This document shows positions 7,637 to 15,127 of a stretch of DNA of 34,914 bases, in pieces (position 1 is the first letter of the stretch; each line of letters starts with the position of its first letter). The stretch lies in contig JBGUUT010000039.1 in NCBI GenBank assembly GCA_045133795.1, positions 1-34,914 on the forward strand. Direction: 5' to 3'. Source of the DNA: RGIG8597 sp045133795 (GTDB taxonomy: Bacteria; Spirochaetota; GWE2-31-10). A program made the translations under genes and the position numbers. The notes under the pieces are model-generated. The model was not told the origin of the DNA, made no database searches, and saw only the letters and a program-made list of their open reading frames with translations.

Positions 7637-8975
7637 TTTCACCTTCTCCTTCCGACATTTTTTTAGTCATCACAACTTTTCTGCAATTCAGGCGATTAGT
7701 TGTTTTTTTCTTTTTTCTGTAACTTCCTCTTTTCTCATTAGCTATATTTTTTTTACGTATATTTAATGACTTTACATAATCAACCAAACGTGAATCATTA
7801 CAAAAGAAATCAAAATAATAAATAGCAATCATAAATGCCGATTGAAACTTAAATTGTTTCAATTTCTCCGACATTTCCCAATTACCGAATTTTTTATAAA
7901 TATAAAAAGCCTTACCTATATCATCACATATTTTCTTAGGTATATTCAATGATAAAAGACGTTCCGCCACATACGCACGACACGCATCAAGATAAGGACG
8001 TTGTAAAGGTTGATTTATCACAGTTTGTTTTATTCTGGAATCATTTTTTAATTCATTAGCAAAACTTCTGTCTAATTTAGATGAATTTTCCATTCCAGCA
8101 AGCAAAGCCATCGCCCAATATGTTTCATATTCGAATTTTTCTTTATCCTTAGGTAATTCATCAACCATTCTTATTTCATCAAGAATTCTTTTACGATATT
8201 TTCCGTCTAATTCTTTATATAAAAACGGAATCAAATATTTTAACAATTTGCATTCATAGAGCAATTCAAAAATAACAGAAGCTTTTCCACATTTTAGTAT
8301 CTTATTAATTTCTTCATAAAGACGATTTTTGGAACATTTTGAAATTTCTTTCGCATACTTTTTAATATTGCGAATCATATCTTCCGGAAGAGTAAAACCC
8401 AAAAGTGTCGAATACTTTACTGCTCGCAACATTCTCACCGGATCTTCTAAAAAGCTGATGTTTTCTTTTTTTAAAGTTTTTATTATTCCGTTATGAATAT
8501 CTTCGTAACCGCCTACATAATCAAGAATTACTTCATTTACAGGGTCATAATACAATGCGTTAAAACCAAAATCTCGATGTGTTACATCGTCTTCAATCGT
8601 TCCGTATTCATTATCACGACGAATCATTATTTCATCACGTTCTTCAGTTGGATCTGCACGGAATGTTGAGGTTTCAATAATCATATCACTGAAATAAATA
8701 TGTACCAATCTAAAACGTCGCCCGATAACACGTGAATTTCTGAAAATTCTGCGTACTTGACTTGGTGTTGCATCTGTGACTACATCAAAATCTTTAGGCT
8801 CACGTCCGCTAAGTAAATCTCTGACAGCTCCGCCAACAATATAAGCATCATAACCTACACTTTTAAGGCGGTCTACAACCCAAACTGCATTCTTACTGAT
8901 AAGCTCCGGATCAATTTTATGCTCCTCTTTTTCTATAATCCGAAGATTGTGCTTTTTTTTCTCTATTGATTTCAA
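7629..8975 (-). CDS. pcnB: PcnB-type poly(A) polymerase / tRNA nucleotidyltransferase family
   Basis: A class II nucleotidyltransferase that adds A residues to RNA 3' ends or repairs tRNA CCA ends. GGAVRDLL (about residues 48-55) and the metal-binding DFD (62-64) are present, followed by the RRIFRNSRVIGRRFRLVHIYF segment typical of PcnB and the RNA/head-binding region near DPVRMLRAVKYSTLLGF. The tail is highly basic (RKKKKTTNRLNCRK), as in PcnB proteins. The start is not an ATG: TTG at 8975 has GGAG exactly 8 bases upstream and is preferred; TTG at 8996 is in frame but has no ribosome binding site. CCA-adding enzymes share the head domain, so the exact activity is uncertain. First of three tightly spaced genes. 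Confidence 0.85.
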   Translation of the reverse strand: MKSIEKKKHNLRIIEKEEHKIDPELISKNAVWVVDRLKSVGYDAYIVGGAVRDLLSGREPKDFDVVTDATPSQVRRIFRNSRVIGRRFRLVHIYFSDMIIETSTFRADPTEERDEIMIRRDNEYGTIEDDVTHRDFGFNALYYDPVNEVILDYVGGYEDIHNGIIKTLKKENISFLEDPVRMLRAVKYSTLLGFTLPEDMIRNIKKYAKEISKCSKNRLYEEINKILKCGKASVIFELLYECKLLKYLIPFLYKELDGKYRKRILDEIRMVDELPKDKEKFEYETYWAMALLAGMENSSKLDRSFANELKNDSRIKQTVINQPLQRPYLDACRAYVAERLLSLNIPKKICDDIGKAFYIYKKFGNWEMSEKLKQFKFQSAFMIAIYYFDFFCNDSRLVDYVKSLNIRKKNIANEKRGSYRKKKKTTNRLNCRKVVMTKKMSEGEGENG

Positions 8976-9015
8976 AATTTGTTCTCCAAATTTCAATGAT
9001 AGTTTTCATTTTTAG

Positions 9016-10749
9016 TTAAAGTAAATCTCTTGCTTCCGGAAGATGCAACATAAACAACTCCCGATAACAATTATTATGATAAAAATACGAGATTTCCAAA
9101 AGAAGCCCACCGTTATAACGCATTAATTTTGACGGTACACACAACATATCCGGATTATCTCCGACTCCGACAAGCACTTCTAATTTAAATTGTCGCTTTT
9201 TATCAATATTTTTATACCAAAACCAACGATTCATTCTCGATTTCGGTGCAATTTTAAGTTCTAACATTTCTGATGTAAAAACATCACTTACTTCACCGCT
9301 TGCGTTCACTTTTTCCAAAGTAAACGGAAACTTTTTGTACAACTTAGCAATTTCAAAATTATAATCTTTTTCTTCCTTGTAAAAAAAAGCATTTGAATTA
9401 TCTTTCTTCCACTTTTTCTTCATTATTTCATTTAATAACCCGGATAAAAGTTCCGGTTTCAAAGCCGCTCTGTAATAATCTCCATTCTCGTCTGCTTCAC
9501 TGATTATTTGAGTTTCTCGCAAATAACCGCCAGAAAAATCTCGAAGTTGATTCAACGGTAAAAAATTATACTGAAAATCATAATCTTCTTTTGATATTCC
9601 GATTCCGTTTATAAAAAAAGAACTGTCATTATTCATACGACATCTGATTGCAATTTGTTTTTCTTCCGGAGTCAATAATGCTATTTCTCCGGTTTTAATG
9701 TCAATTGCCTTTATATCATCATTTTGCCCAAATACTTTTTTTGTTTCTATATTGCTCAGCTGCTTAACAAAATAAGCTGCACTGTTTTTCCCATTTTTCA
9801 GAGACCCGGTTTTATAAAAGAAAGCTTTTTTAAAGCCATCTTCCAATTGTAAATCTTCAAGCGAAAAATCAAAAGGAGAAAATCCTTTTTGTGGTGAAAT
9901 AAATAAAACCGGCGGCATTCCCAAAGATGTCGCATTTTTCAAATCTTGGGTAATAAAAAAAACTCCGCTGTTCACAACATTCTGTTTATTACCGGAAAAA
10001 GTCTCATAGCTCATGTTATAAAGCTCTGAAATTTTATCATCGTTTTTTATGTAAGAAGCATAAAGTCCGTCATCACAAAAAATCGCATCTACAAATTGAA
10101 ACTTTCTCAAGTTTTCATCGTTAAGCTTAAATGATGAAAACTTCCATTTTTTTCCCCAATTATCACTATACGCAACTTTATTGTCCGTAAATAGATAAAG
10201 TCGACCGTTTTTATCACACAAAATCTTACGAATAAACGATGTGTCCAAGTTATAAAAAGGATTTTTCTTTTCCCAAGTTACTCCGTTGTCGTTTGATAAA
10301 AACAAAAACGGTCCGGCACTTAATGCTATTTTCCCATCATCGCTGAATATCGAATGTACCGAAATATCACGCCGAACAGCTTTTCGAGAACGACTGCTGT
10401 CTTCATTTTCATAATCTTGAAAAATAAAATAATCACTGTAAAACAATGAATGCGAAAATGTTTTTCCGCCGTCATCACTTACCAAAACTCCTAAGTGCGG
10501 AAAGTTTATTACAAGAAAAAGTCGCCCGTCGGGAGCAACCGCACTTCCCAATATATGCAAAACATTTCCCTTCACCGGAAACACATTTATAAACGCTTTA
10601 TAAGGAACTTCTATTTTTTCTATTACGTCGTGTTCTTCTGCCGCATAAAAATCTAAAGTCTCGGTTACATTTCCGAAATGCACACTTTTACAACCGATAA
10701 TCAACATAAAACAAACAATAATGTAACTTGATTTTTTCATCTTTTTCAT
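9016..10749 (-). CDS. Lipoprotein with BNR-like (sialidase-type) repeats
   Basis: A predicted lipoprotein of about 577 residues with no named function that I recognise. MKKMKKSSYIIVCFMLIIGC is a lipoprotein signal ending in Cys20. At least three Asp-box/BNR-like motifs are visible: VSDDGGKTFSHSLF, LSNDNGVTWEKKN and YSDNWGKKWKFSS. These fit a beta-propeller in the N-terminal half. No catalytic sialidase residues can be recognised, so enzymatic activity should not be assumed; photosystem II assembly-like propellers use the same repeat. The start is uncertain: ATG at 10749 follows a GGA 7 bases upstream, while 10761 and 10740 are alternatives. It lies 40 bp upstream of pcnB on the same strand and shares a 75-bp divergent promoter region with the DUF192 gene. 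Confidence 0.75.
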   Translation of the reverse strand: MKKMKKSSYIIVCFMLIIGCKSVHFGNVTETLDFYAAEEHDVIEKIEVPYKAFINVFPVKGNVLHILGSAVAPDGRLFLVINFPHLGVLVSDDGGKTFSHSLFYSDYFIFQDYENEDSSRSRKAVRRDISVHSIFSDDGKIALSAGPFLFLSNDNGVTWEKKNPFYNLDTSFIRKILCDKNGRLYLFTDNKVAYSDNWGKKWKFSSFKLNDENLRKFQFVDAIFCDDGLYASYIKNDDKISELYNMSYETFSGNKQNVVNSGVFFITQDLKNATSLGMPPVLFISPQKGFSPFDFSLEDLQLEDGFKKAFFYKTGSLKNGKNSAAYFVKQLSNIETKKVFGQNDDIKAIDIKTGEIALLTPEEKQIAIRCRMNNDSSFFINGIGISKEDYDFQYNFLPLNQLRDFSGGYLRETQIISEADENGDYYRAALKPELLSGLLNEIMKKKWKKDNSNAFFYKEEKDYNFEIAKLYKKFPFTLEKVNASGEVSDVFTSEMLELKIAPKSRMNRWFWYKNIDKKRQFKLEVLVGVGDNPDMLCVPSKLMRYNGGLLLEISYFYHNNCYRELFMLHLPEARDLL

Positions 10750-10769
10750 ATATGAATCCATACCACAAA

Positions 10770-10781
10770 AAGTTTAAACTT
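10770..10781. promoter_or_regulatory. 12-bp palindrome in divergent promoter region
   Basis: AAGTTTAAACTT is a perfect palindrome in the short gap between the minus-strand BNR lipoprotein and the plus-strand DUF192 gene. It could be a regulator site; in AT-rich DNA a chance match is quite possible. Confidence 0.3.
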
Positions 10782-10824
10782 ACAATTAGACCAAAACAAA
10801 TCTGCAAAGGAAAAGAGAAAAATT

Positions 10825-11259
10825 ATGTTAAAAAAAATTGTATTATCATCAGTTTTATTTCTTATTTTCATCTCCTGCCAAAACGAAACTAAAGCAAAAA
10901 TTATGATAAATGAGAAAACTTACACCGTAGAGGTTGCAAATACACAAGAAAAACGTTCTAAAGGATTGATGTTCAGAAAACACTTACCGGAAAATACCGG
11001 AATGTTATTTGTTTTCAGTTATGAAGATTACAGATACTTTTACATGAAAAATACATTAATTCCGTTAGACATAGCATTCTTTGACTCTCAAATGAAAATT
11101 GTCTCCATAAAACAAATGGAACCACTGGATGAAACTACGGTTCCTTCTGATAAAAAAGCGATGTACGCACTTGAAATGAATAAAGGTTTTTTTGAAAAAG
11201 AAAAAATTAATGTCGGAGACAGTGCAAAGCTTTTAACTTCAATAAAATACTTTCCTTAA
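10825..11259 (+). CDS. DUF192 family lipoprotein
   Basis: A 144-residue protein with a lipoprotein signal (MLKKIVLSSVLFLIFISC, Cys18) and a complete DUF192 domain from about residue 25. Family signatures seen are RSKGLMFRKHLPENTGMLFVF, the FYMKNTLIPLDIAFFD block and the closing region MYALEMNKGFF. DUF192 proteins are small secreted or membrane-attached beta proteins of unknown molecular function, found widely in bacteria and archaea. AAAGGA lies about 11 bases before the ATG. The next gene on the strand, a glycosyltransferase, begins 45 bp later; co-transcription is possible but a functional link is not evident. Confidence 0.9.
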   Translation: MLKKIVLSSVLFLIFISCQNETKAKIMINEKTYTVEVANTQEKRSKGLMFRKHLPENTGMLFVFSYEDYRYFYMKNTLIPLDIAFFDSQMKIVSIKQMEPLDETTVPSDKKAMYALEMNKGFFEKEKINVGDSAKLLTSIKYFP

Positions 11260-11304
11260 TTTTTAATATTTATTAATATCGTAATTATATAATAAGGATA
11301 AGTA

Positions 11305-12336
11305 ATGCAACAACCAAAAGTGTCAATAATGATTCCAACATACAATCAAAAAGATTATCTTCGTAACACAATTATTTCTGTCATTAATCAAGACTACGAT
11401 AATATTGAAATTGTTATAAGTGATGACGCTTCTACCGACGGCACGGAATCTTTAGTCAATGAAATTATCAAGGATAATCCCGACAGAGATATAAAATATA
11501 TCAGAAGAACTTCGAATCTGGGACATATCGCAAACTACCACGATACCTTACAAAATATCGTAACCGGAGAATACGTTTTAAATCTTGACGGAGACGATTT
11601 TTTTATTGATATGACATACATTCGTTCATGCGTTGAGCTTATAGAAAAACATCCGGATATAAAGTTGGTATTTGCACGTCAAGGAACTTTCTTTGAGCAA
11701 AATAACAAAGTTGTTTACGATAAAGTAAATGGAAAATTACCTCAAATAATCGATGGAAATAACTTTTTTATTAATTTTACTAAAGGTCATACTATTCCGC
11801 ATTTAACTTGTCTTTACAGAAGAAAGGATGCGATAGAATTAGATTTTTACTCTGTTAATATTATTTCCAGTGACTGGGAATCAATTTTACGACTTTGTAT
11901 AAACAGCAAAATCGGTTTTATCAATCGTCATGTAGGAATATGGAGACGACATATCAGTAATGAAAGCCGTTCAATAAATATTGACAAATTGTTGGATAAT
12001 TTAAAATACATAACTTCCGTATCGGCTTTTGCTAAAAACAATACTCGCTTTTCCAATCGTCAGCTTGTAAAGTGGAAAAATAAAATGTTATTGCGTAATC
12101 TCATCAGAGAAATAATAACATTACATTTTTTGGACAAGAAAAAGCTAAAGAAATTTCTTGCCAGATTAAAAAATGAGTTTCCGTATCCATATAAAATATT
12201 AATACATCATCCGTATTATTGGGGAGCACGAATTCTTTGCAATCACCGTTCTATATGCAGATTTACATTCACTTATGTAATAAAACAGCAGTCAATCCTT
12301 GATGATTTGGAATTATTTACCAAACGAAAAGCTTAA
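11305..12336 (+). CDS. Family 2 glycosyltransferase
   Basis: A cytoplasmic GT-A transferase that uses a nucleotide-diphosphate sugar to build a surface or lipid-linked glycan. The N-terminal domain is standard: VSIMIPTYNQKDYLRNTI (residues 6-23), IVISDDASTDGT with the nucleotide-binding Asp pair, and the metal-binding DxD as LNLDGDDFF. A C-terminal part of about 130 residues is basic and may contact the membrane or acceptor. AAGGA precedes the ATG by 6 bases. It faces the GT4 gene, and the two stop codons interlock in one TTAA. The acceptor and sugar are unknown. Confidence 0.9.
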   Translation: MQQPKVSIMIPTYNQKDYLRNTIISVINQDYDNIEIVISDDASTDGTESLVNEIIKDNPDRDIKYIRRTSNLGHIANYHDTLQNIVTGEYVLNLDGDDFFIDMTYIRSCVELIEKHPDIKLVFARQGTFFEQNNKVVYDKVNGKLPQIIDGNNFFINFTKGHTIPHLTCLYRRKDAIELDFYSVNIISSDWESILRLCINSKIGFINRHVGIWRRHISNESRSINIDKLLDNLKYITSVSAFAKNNTRFSNRQLVKWKNKMLLRNLIREIITLHFLDKKKLKKFLARLKNEFPYPYKILIHHPYYWGARILCNHRSICRFTFTYVIKQQSILDDLELFTKRKA

Positions 12337-13418
12337 ACAACTTGGCAAAGATAAATCTTATTTAACTGTTCGAGAATTACATCTTTTTCAAAACGCTTGA
12401 TATTAACATAACCATTTCTTACCAGACGCTTGCGTAAGTTTTCGCTGTGCTCCAACGCAGAAATCTGACATGCCAACAAGGTTGAATCTTTTACCGGAAA
12501 AAGCAAAGCATTCCCCCAATTTACAACTTCTGTAAGTCCGGGAATATCCGAAGCAACAACCGGCACTCCGGCAGCTTGTGCTTCCAACGCTGTCAATCCA
12601 AAAGGCTCCCACCATGACGGAATAACAAAACAATCCACTCCGGCATAAAACTTTTCCATTTCTGCGACATAACCAATATATTTAACTTCAACCGGCAACT
12701 TATTTTTCTTCAACAACTTTTCTAGTTTTATTTTATCCTTTCCCGTTCCGGCAAATAAAATCAAAACCTTCTTTTGAGTTATATTACTTAAAGAATCAAA
12801 AAAAGTTTTCCACCCTTTTCTAGGAATTATTCTGGCTGCATAACCTACAACAAAAATATCAGAAGATATATTATGATTCTCCCTAAAAATCTTACGATTT
12901 CCCTCTCTATTTTCTTTAAAAGAATCAGTAAATATAAAATTAGGAAGTATTTCTATTTTTTCCTGAGATATTTTTCCTTTATTAATTAGTAATTCCTTCA
13001 TCATTTCTGAAATTGCAATACTTTTATCTAATATTTTTGAACAATAACGTAAAAGTATCTTTGTAATAAATCCATCAAATCGTTCTGACAACGGACCGTG
13101 TTCATGAAAAATTAATTTTATATTAGGAAAATATTTACGTTTTAATATGTATCCGAAAAATTGAGAACGTAACAAATGACAATGAAGAATTTCAATATTA
13201 TTCTTTTTTATAAATTCACAAATAGCTTTTAACGGTTTCAAAGTAAGTCTTGATTTTTCCGGAAACACTGTAACGTTACCGTTTATTGGAAGACAAATCT
13301 CCGTACTGCGTAATGCAAAAACATATTGATTATGCGGAATCTCACTTTCTACAAAGTTTTTAACAATAACTTGTGCTCCGCCTAAATCAAGTGTATCTAT
13401 TAAATGCAGAATATTCAA
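12333..13418 (-). CDS. GT4-family glycosyltransferase (GT-B fold)
   Basis: A retaining glycosyltransferase of the group 1/GT4 type. The N-terminus has the expected glycine loop (LDLGGAQVIVKNF); the C-terminal nucleotide-sugar domain holds VGYAARIIPRKGW, the GTGKDKIKLEKLL turn, and the EX7E motif (EPFGLTALEAQAAGVPVV) that defines the family. The start is TTG at 13418, supported by AAGGAG 8 bases upstream; no ATG lies near it in frame. Together with the convergent GT2 gene it suggests local synthesis of an envelope glycan or glycolipid. Its last codons overlap the GT2 stop by 4 bp, and no terminator is visible between them. Confidence 0.9.
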   Translation of the reverse strand: MNILHLIDTLDLGGAQVIVKNFVESEIPHNQYVFALRSTEICLPINGNVTVFPEKSRLTLKPLKAICEFIKKNNIEILHCHLLRSQFFGYILKRKYFPNIKLIFHEHGPLSERFDGFITKILLRYCSKILDKSIAISEMMKELLINKGKISQEKIEILPNFIFTDSFKENREGNRKIFRENHNISSDIFVVGYAARIIPRKGWKTFFDSLSNITQKKVLILFAGTGKDKIKLEKLLKKNKLPVEVKYIGYVAEMEKFYAGVDCFVIPSWWEPFGLTALEAQAAGVPVVASDIPGLTEVVNWGNALLFPVKDSTLLACQISALEHSENLRKRLVRNGYVNIKRFEKDVILEQLNKIYLCQVV

Positions 13419-13426
13419 TTTTTCGT

Positions 13427-13432
13427 CTCCTT
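13427..13432 (-). promoter_or_regulatory. Shine-Dalgarno site fixing the TTG start of the GT4 gene
   Basis: AAGGAG on the minus strand, 8 bases before TTG at 13418-13416. It decides for this non-ATG start. Confidence 0.75.
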
Positions 13433-13658
13433 GCTTTACTCTAAACTTTTAACAAATTTGCGATGTTTCTATCAATCATTACTTATTTTTTTTCATAAAT
13501 ACGATTTTTTACAAAGAAAATATTATAACAACCTTCACTGTTTAAACCGAACTATTTCAGTTTATCCCAAAAAAATAAACAAATAAGTTTTATTACTATT
13601 TTTTAATCTAAAATGATATCATTGTAATTTTCTTTTATCCTTATAATCCGGGTTATAT

Positions 13659-14606
13659 ATGAAATATACAAAACGCCTTATTATTCTTATCATCACATTT
13701 TTATGTGTTTTCTCTCAGATTTACGCAACAAAATCACCGGCTCAAATGCAAGAAACTTTTGAATTACAAGAAAAACTGTTAGAATATCCTAAATACGTAT
13801 TATCTGCATTGAAAAAAGCGTATCCGGAAACTATAAACTATTATTCATATCATGCAAAAGAAAAAGATTGGGTAATCGTAACTTTCGATAACAAAAAATA
13901 CTATTGGGCAAAAGGACGTTTATTGCCGCAAACAAAACGTCACGATTGGCAAAAATACAAAGCATACGTTTTTTATTATTATCCGGAAACTTTTATTCAT
14001 CCGGAATTTTATCCAAAAAAATATATTGAAAAATTATCATCTTCAAACTTTAAAAAAGAGCGGCTTGTTCCAATCGATTATGAATATAGTTTTTTTAACA
14101 GTTTATACGGAGGTTCGACCAGAAAACAAATTGAGCAAAATATTGTATCCATGAATTTTCTAGGTTACAAAATTAACGTACATAAAATCGTCGTTCAACC
14201 ATTAAAACGTGTAGAAAAAGAGATTTTAAAACTTAACAAAACAGACCAAGAAACAATATTTTTTTTAAAAACCTTACGCAGTATTTTCGGTTATAACTGG
14301 CGCCTGATTGGTGATACACAGCGTAAAAGCAATCACTGCTGGGGAACTGCAATCGATATTTTACCCAGAAATTGGAAAAAAAAGAAAATCTATTGGATGT
14401 GGGAACGTTCTTTTAATAAAAACTGGTTTATGGTTCCAAAAAAATCTCGTTGGTGTCCGCCGGATTCAATAGTTCAAATCTTTGAAAATGAAGGTTTTAT
14501 TTGGGGCGGGAAATGGGACTTATGGGATAATATGCATTTTGAATTTCGTCCCGAACTTTTAACGTTGCAAGACGAATATCAAAATTTCATCAATTCAAAT
14601 AAATAA
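13659..14606 (+). CDS. M15-family metallopeptidase (D-Ala-D-Ala carboxypeptidase-like)
   Basis: A secreted zinc peptidase predicted to trim cell-wall peptides. A signal peptide covers about residues 1-23 (LIILIITFLCVFSQIYA). The M15 zinc site is complete: SNHCWGTAID gives His226 and Asp233 (the SxHxxGxAxD pattern), and WDNMHFEF gives His293. The region from 24 to 180 has no domain I recognise. The exact bond cut cannot be told; M15 includes VanY-type carboxypeptidases and L,D- or endolysin-type endopeptidases. The ribosome binding site is weak. A TATAAT lies at 13642-13647 and a 12-bp palindrome AATGATATCATT at 13612-13623, so the gene probably has its own promoter. Confidence 0.85.
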   Translation: MKYTKRLIILIITFLCVFSQIYATKSPAQMQETFELQEKLLEYPKYVLSALKKAYPETINYYSYHAKEKDWVIVTFDNKKYYWAKGRLLPQTKRHDWQKYKAYVFYYYPETFIHPEFYPKKYIEKLSSSNFKKERLVPIDYEYSFFNSLYGGSTRKQIEQNIVSMNFLGYKINVHKIVVQPLKRVEKEILKLNKTDQETIFFLKTLRSIFGYNWRLIGDTQRKSNHCWGTAIDILPRNWKKKKIYWMWERSFNKNWFMVPKKSRWCPPDSIVQIFENEGFIWGGKWDLWDNMHFEFRPELLTLQDEYQNFINSNK

Positions 14607-14610
14607 TTTC

Positions 14611-14997
14611 TTAATACAATAGTAAGTATCCGAATAAAAAAAATAATCCTACGAGAATTAAAAGCAACGGAAAAAAGCAGCGATTTAACCATTCCGAAAT
14701 CCTACTGTTTTTTTTAGTTACGGAAGATTTTTCGCAATCTCCCCCTCTGATTTGTATTTCATCCTTATCTAATTTTTTAGAATTGGGGGGCGTATAATCA
14801 ACCGAAATATTTTTACTTCTGCCACATCGGGGACAATGGTCATTTTTAAACTTCTCCGGAGCTCCAACATATCCGCAATACGGACAACGAATATTATTTA
14901 AATTTGCATGACAATACGGACACACTTTTGCGTCACGCTCCACCTCATGAGCACACTTCCCACAGATATACATCATGTTTTCTTTTTTATCACTCAT
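14611..14997 (-). CDS. Small zinc-ribbon protein with C-terminal membrane helix
   Basis: 128 residues. Four CxxC knuckles (CGKC, CPYC, CPYC, CPRC) between residues 12 and 60 form two zinc ribbons. A charged linker follows, then a hydrophobic helix at about 108-127 (FFPLLLILVGLFFLFGYLLLY) that runs to the C-terminus, so the ribbons should sit in the cytoplasm on a tail anchor. GGAT about 9 bases before the ATG is a modest ribosome binding site. It ends 4 bp from the convergent peptidase gene. Zinc-ribbon membrane proteins are common and mostly uncharacterised; no function is claimed. Confidence 0.8.
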   Translation of the reverse strand: MSDKKENMMYICGKCAHEVERDAKVCPYCHANLNNIRCPYCGYVGAPEKFKNDHCPRCGRSKNISVDYTPPNSKKLDKDEIQIRGGDCEKSSVTKKNSRISEWLNRCFFPLLLILVGLFFLFGYLLLY

Positions 14998-15073
14998 AAT
15001 TTCTTATCCAAATACACTAAACTTTATCTATTACAATCTTCGGTCTTTTTGCCATCTCGCTTATATTTTCTCA

Positions 15074-15110
15074 ATAAAAAAGCTGAGTTCCGTTACAGAA
15101 ACTCAGCTTT
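15074..15110 (-). terminator. Rho-independent terminator of the giant OmpA/Ig gene
   Basis: AAAGCTGAGTT (minus, 15110-15100) pairs perfectly with AACTCAGCTTT (15089-15079) over 11 bp with a 10-nt loop; six T follow. It begins 17 bp past the stop at 15128. Confidence 0.88.
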
Positions 15111-15127
15111 ATTTAAGCTTTTAACTT

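Noticed and set aside
9016..10749. Sialidase activity for the BNR-like lipoprotein
   Set aside because: Only Asp-box-like repeats are seen; the Arg triad and nucleophile Tyr of sialidases cannot be placed.
11288..11293. TATAAT just before the GT2 gene
   Set aside because: It lies 11 bp before the ATG and touches the ribosome site, so a start from it would leave almost no leader; no -35 is seen.
13404..13586. Plus-strand ORF of 60 codons between the GT4 and peptidase genes
   Set aside because: It overlaps the GT4 start on the other strand, has no ribosome site and no recognisable protein pattern.
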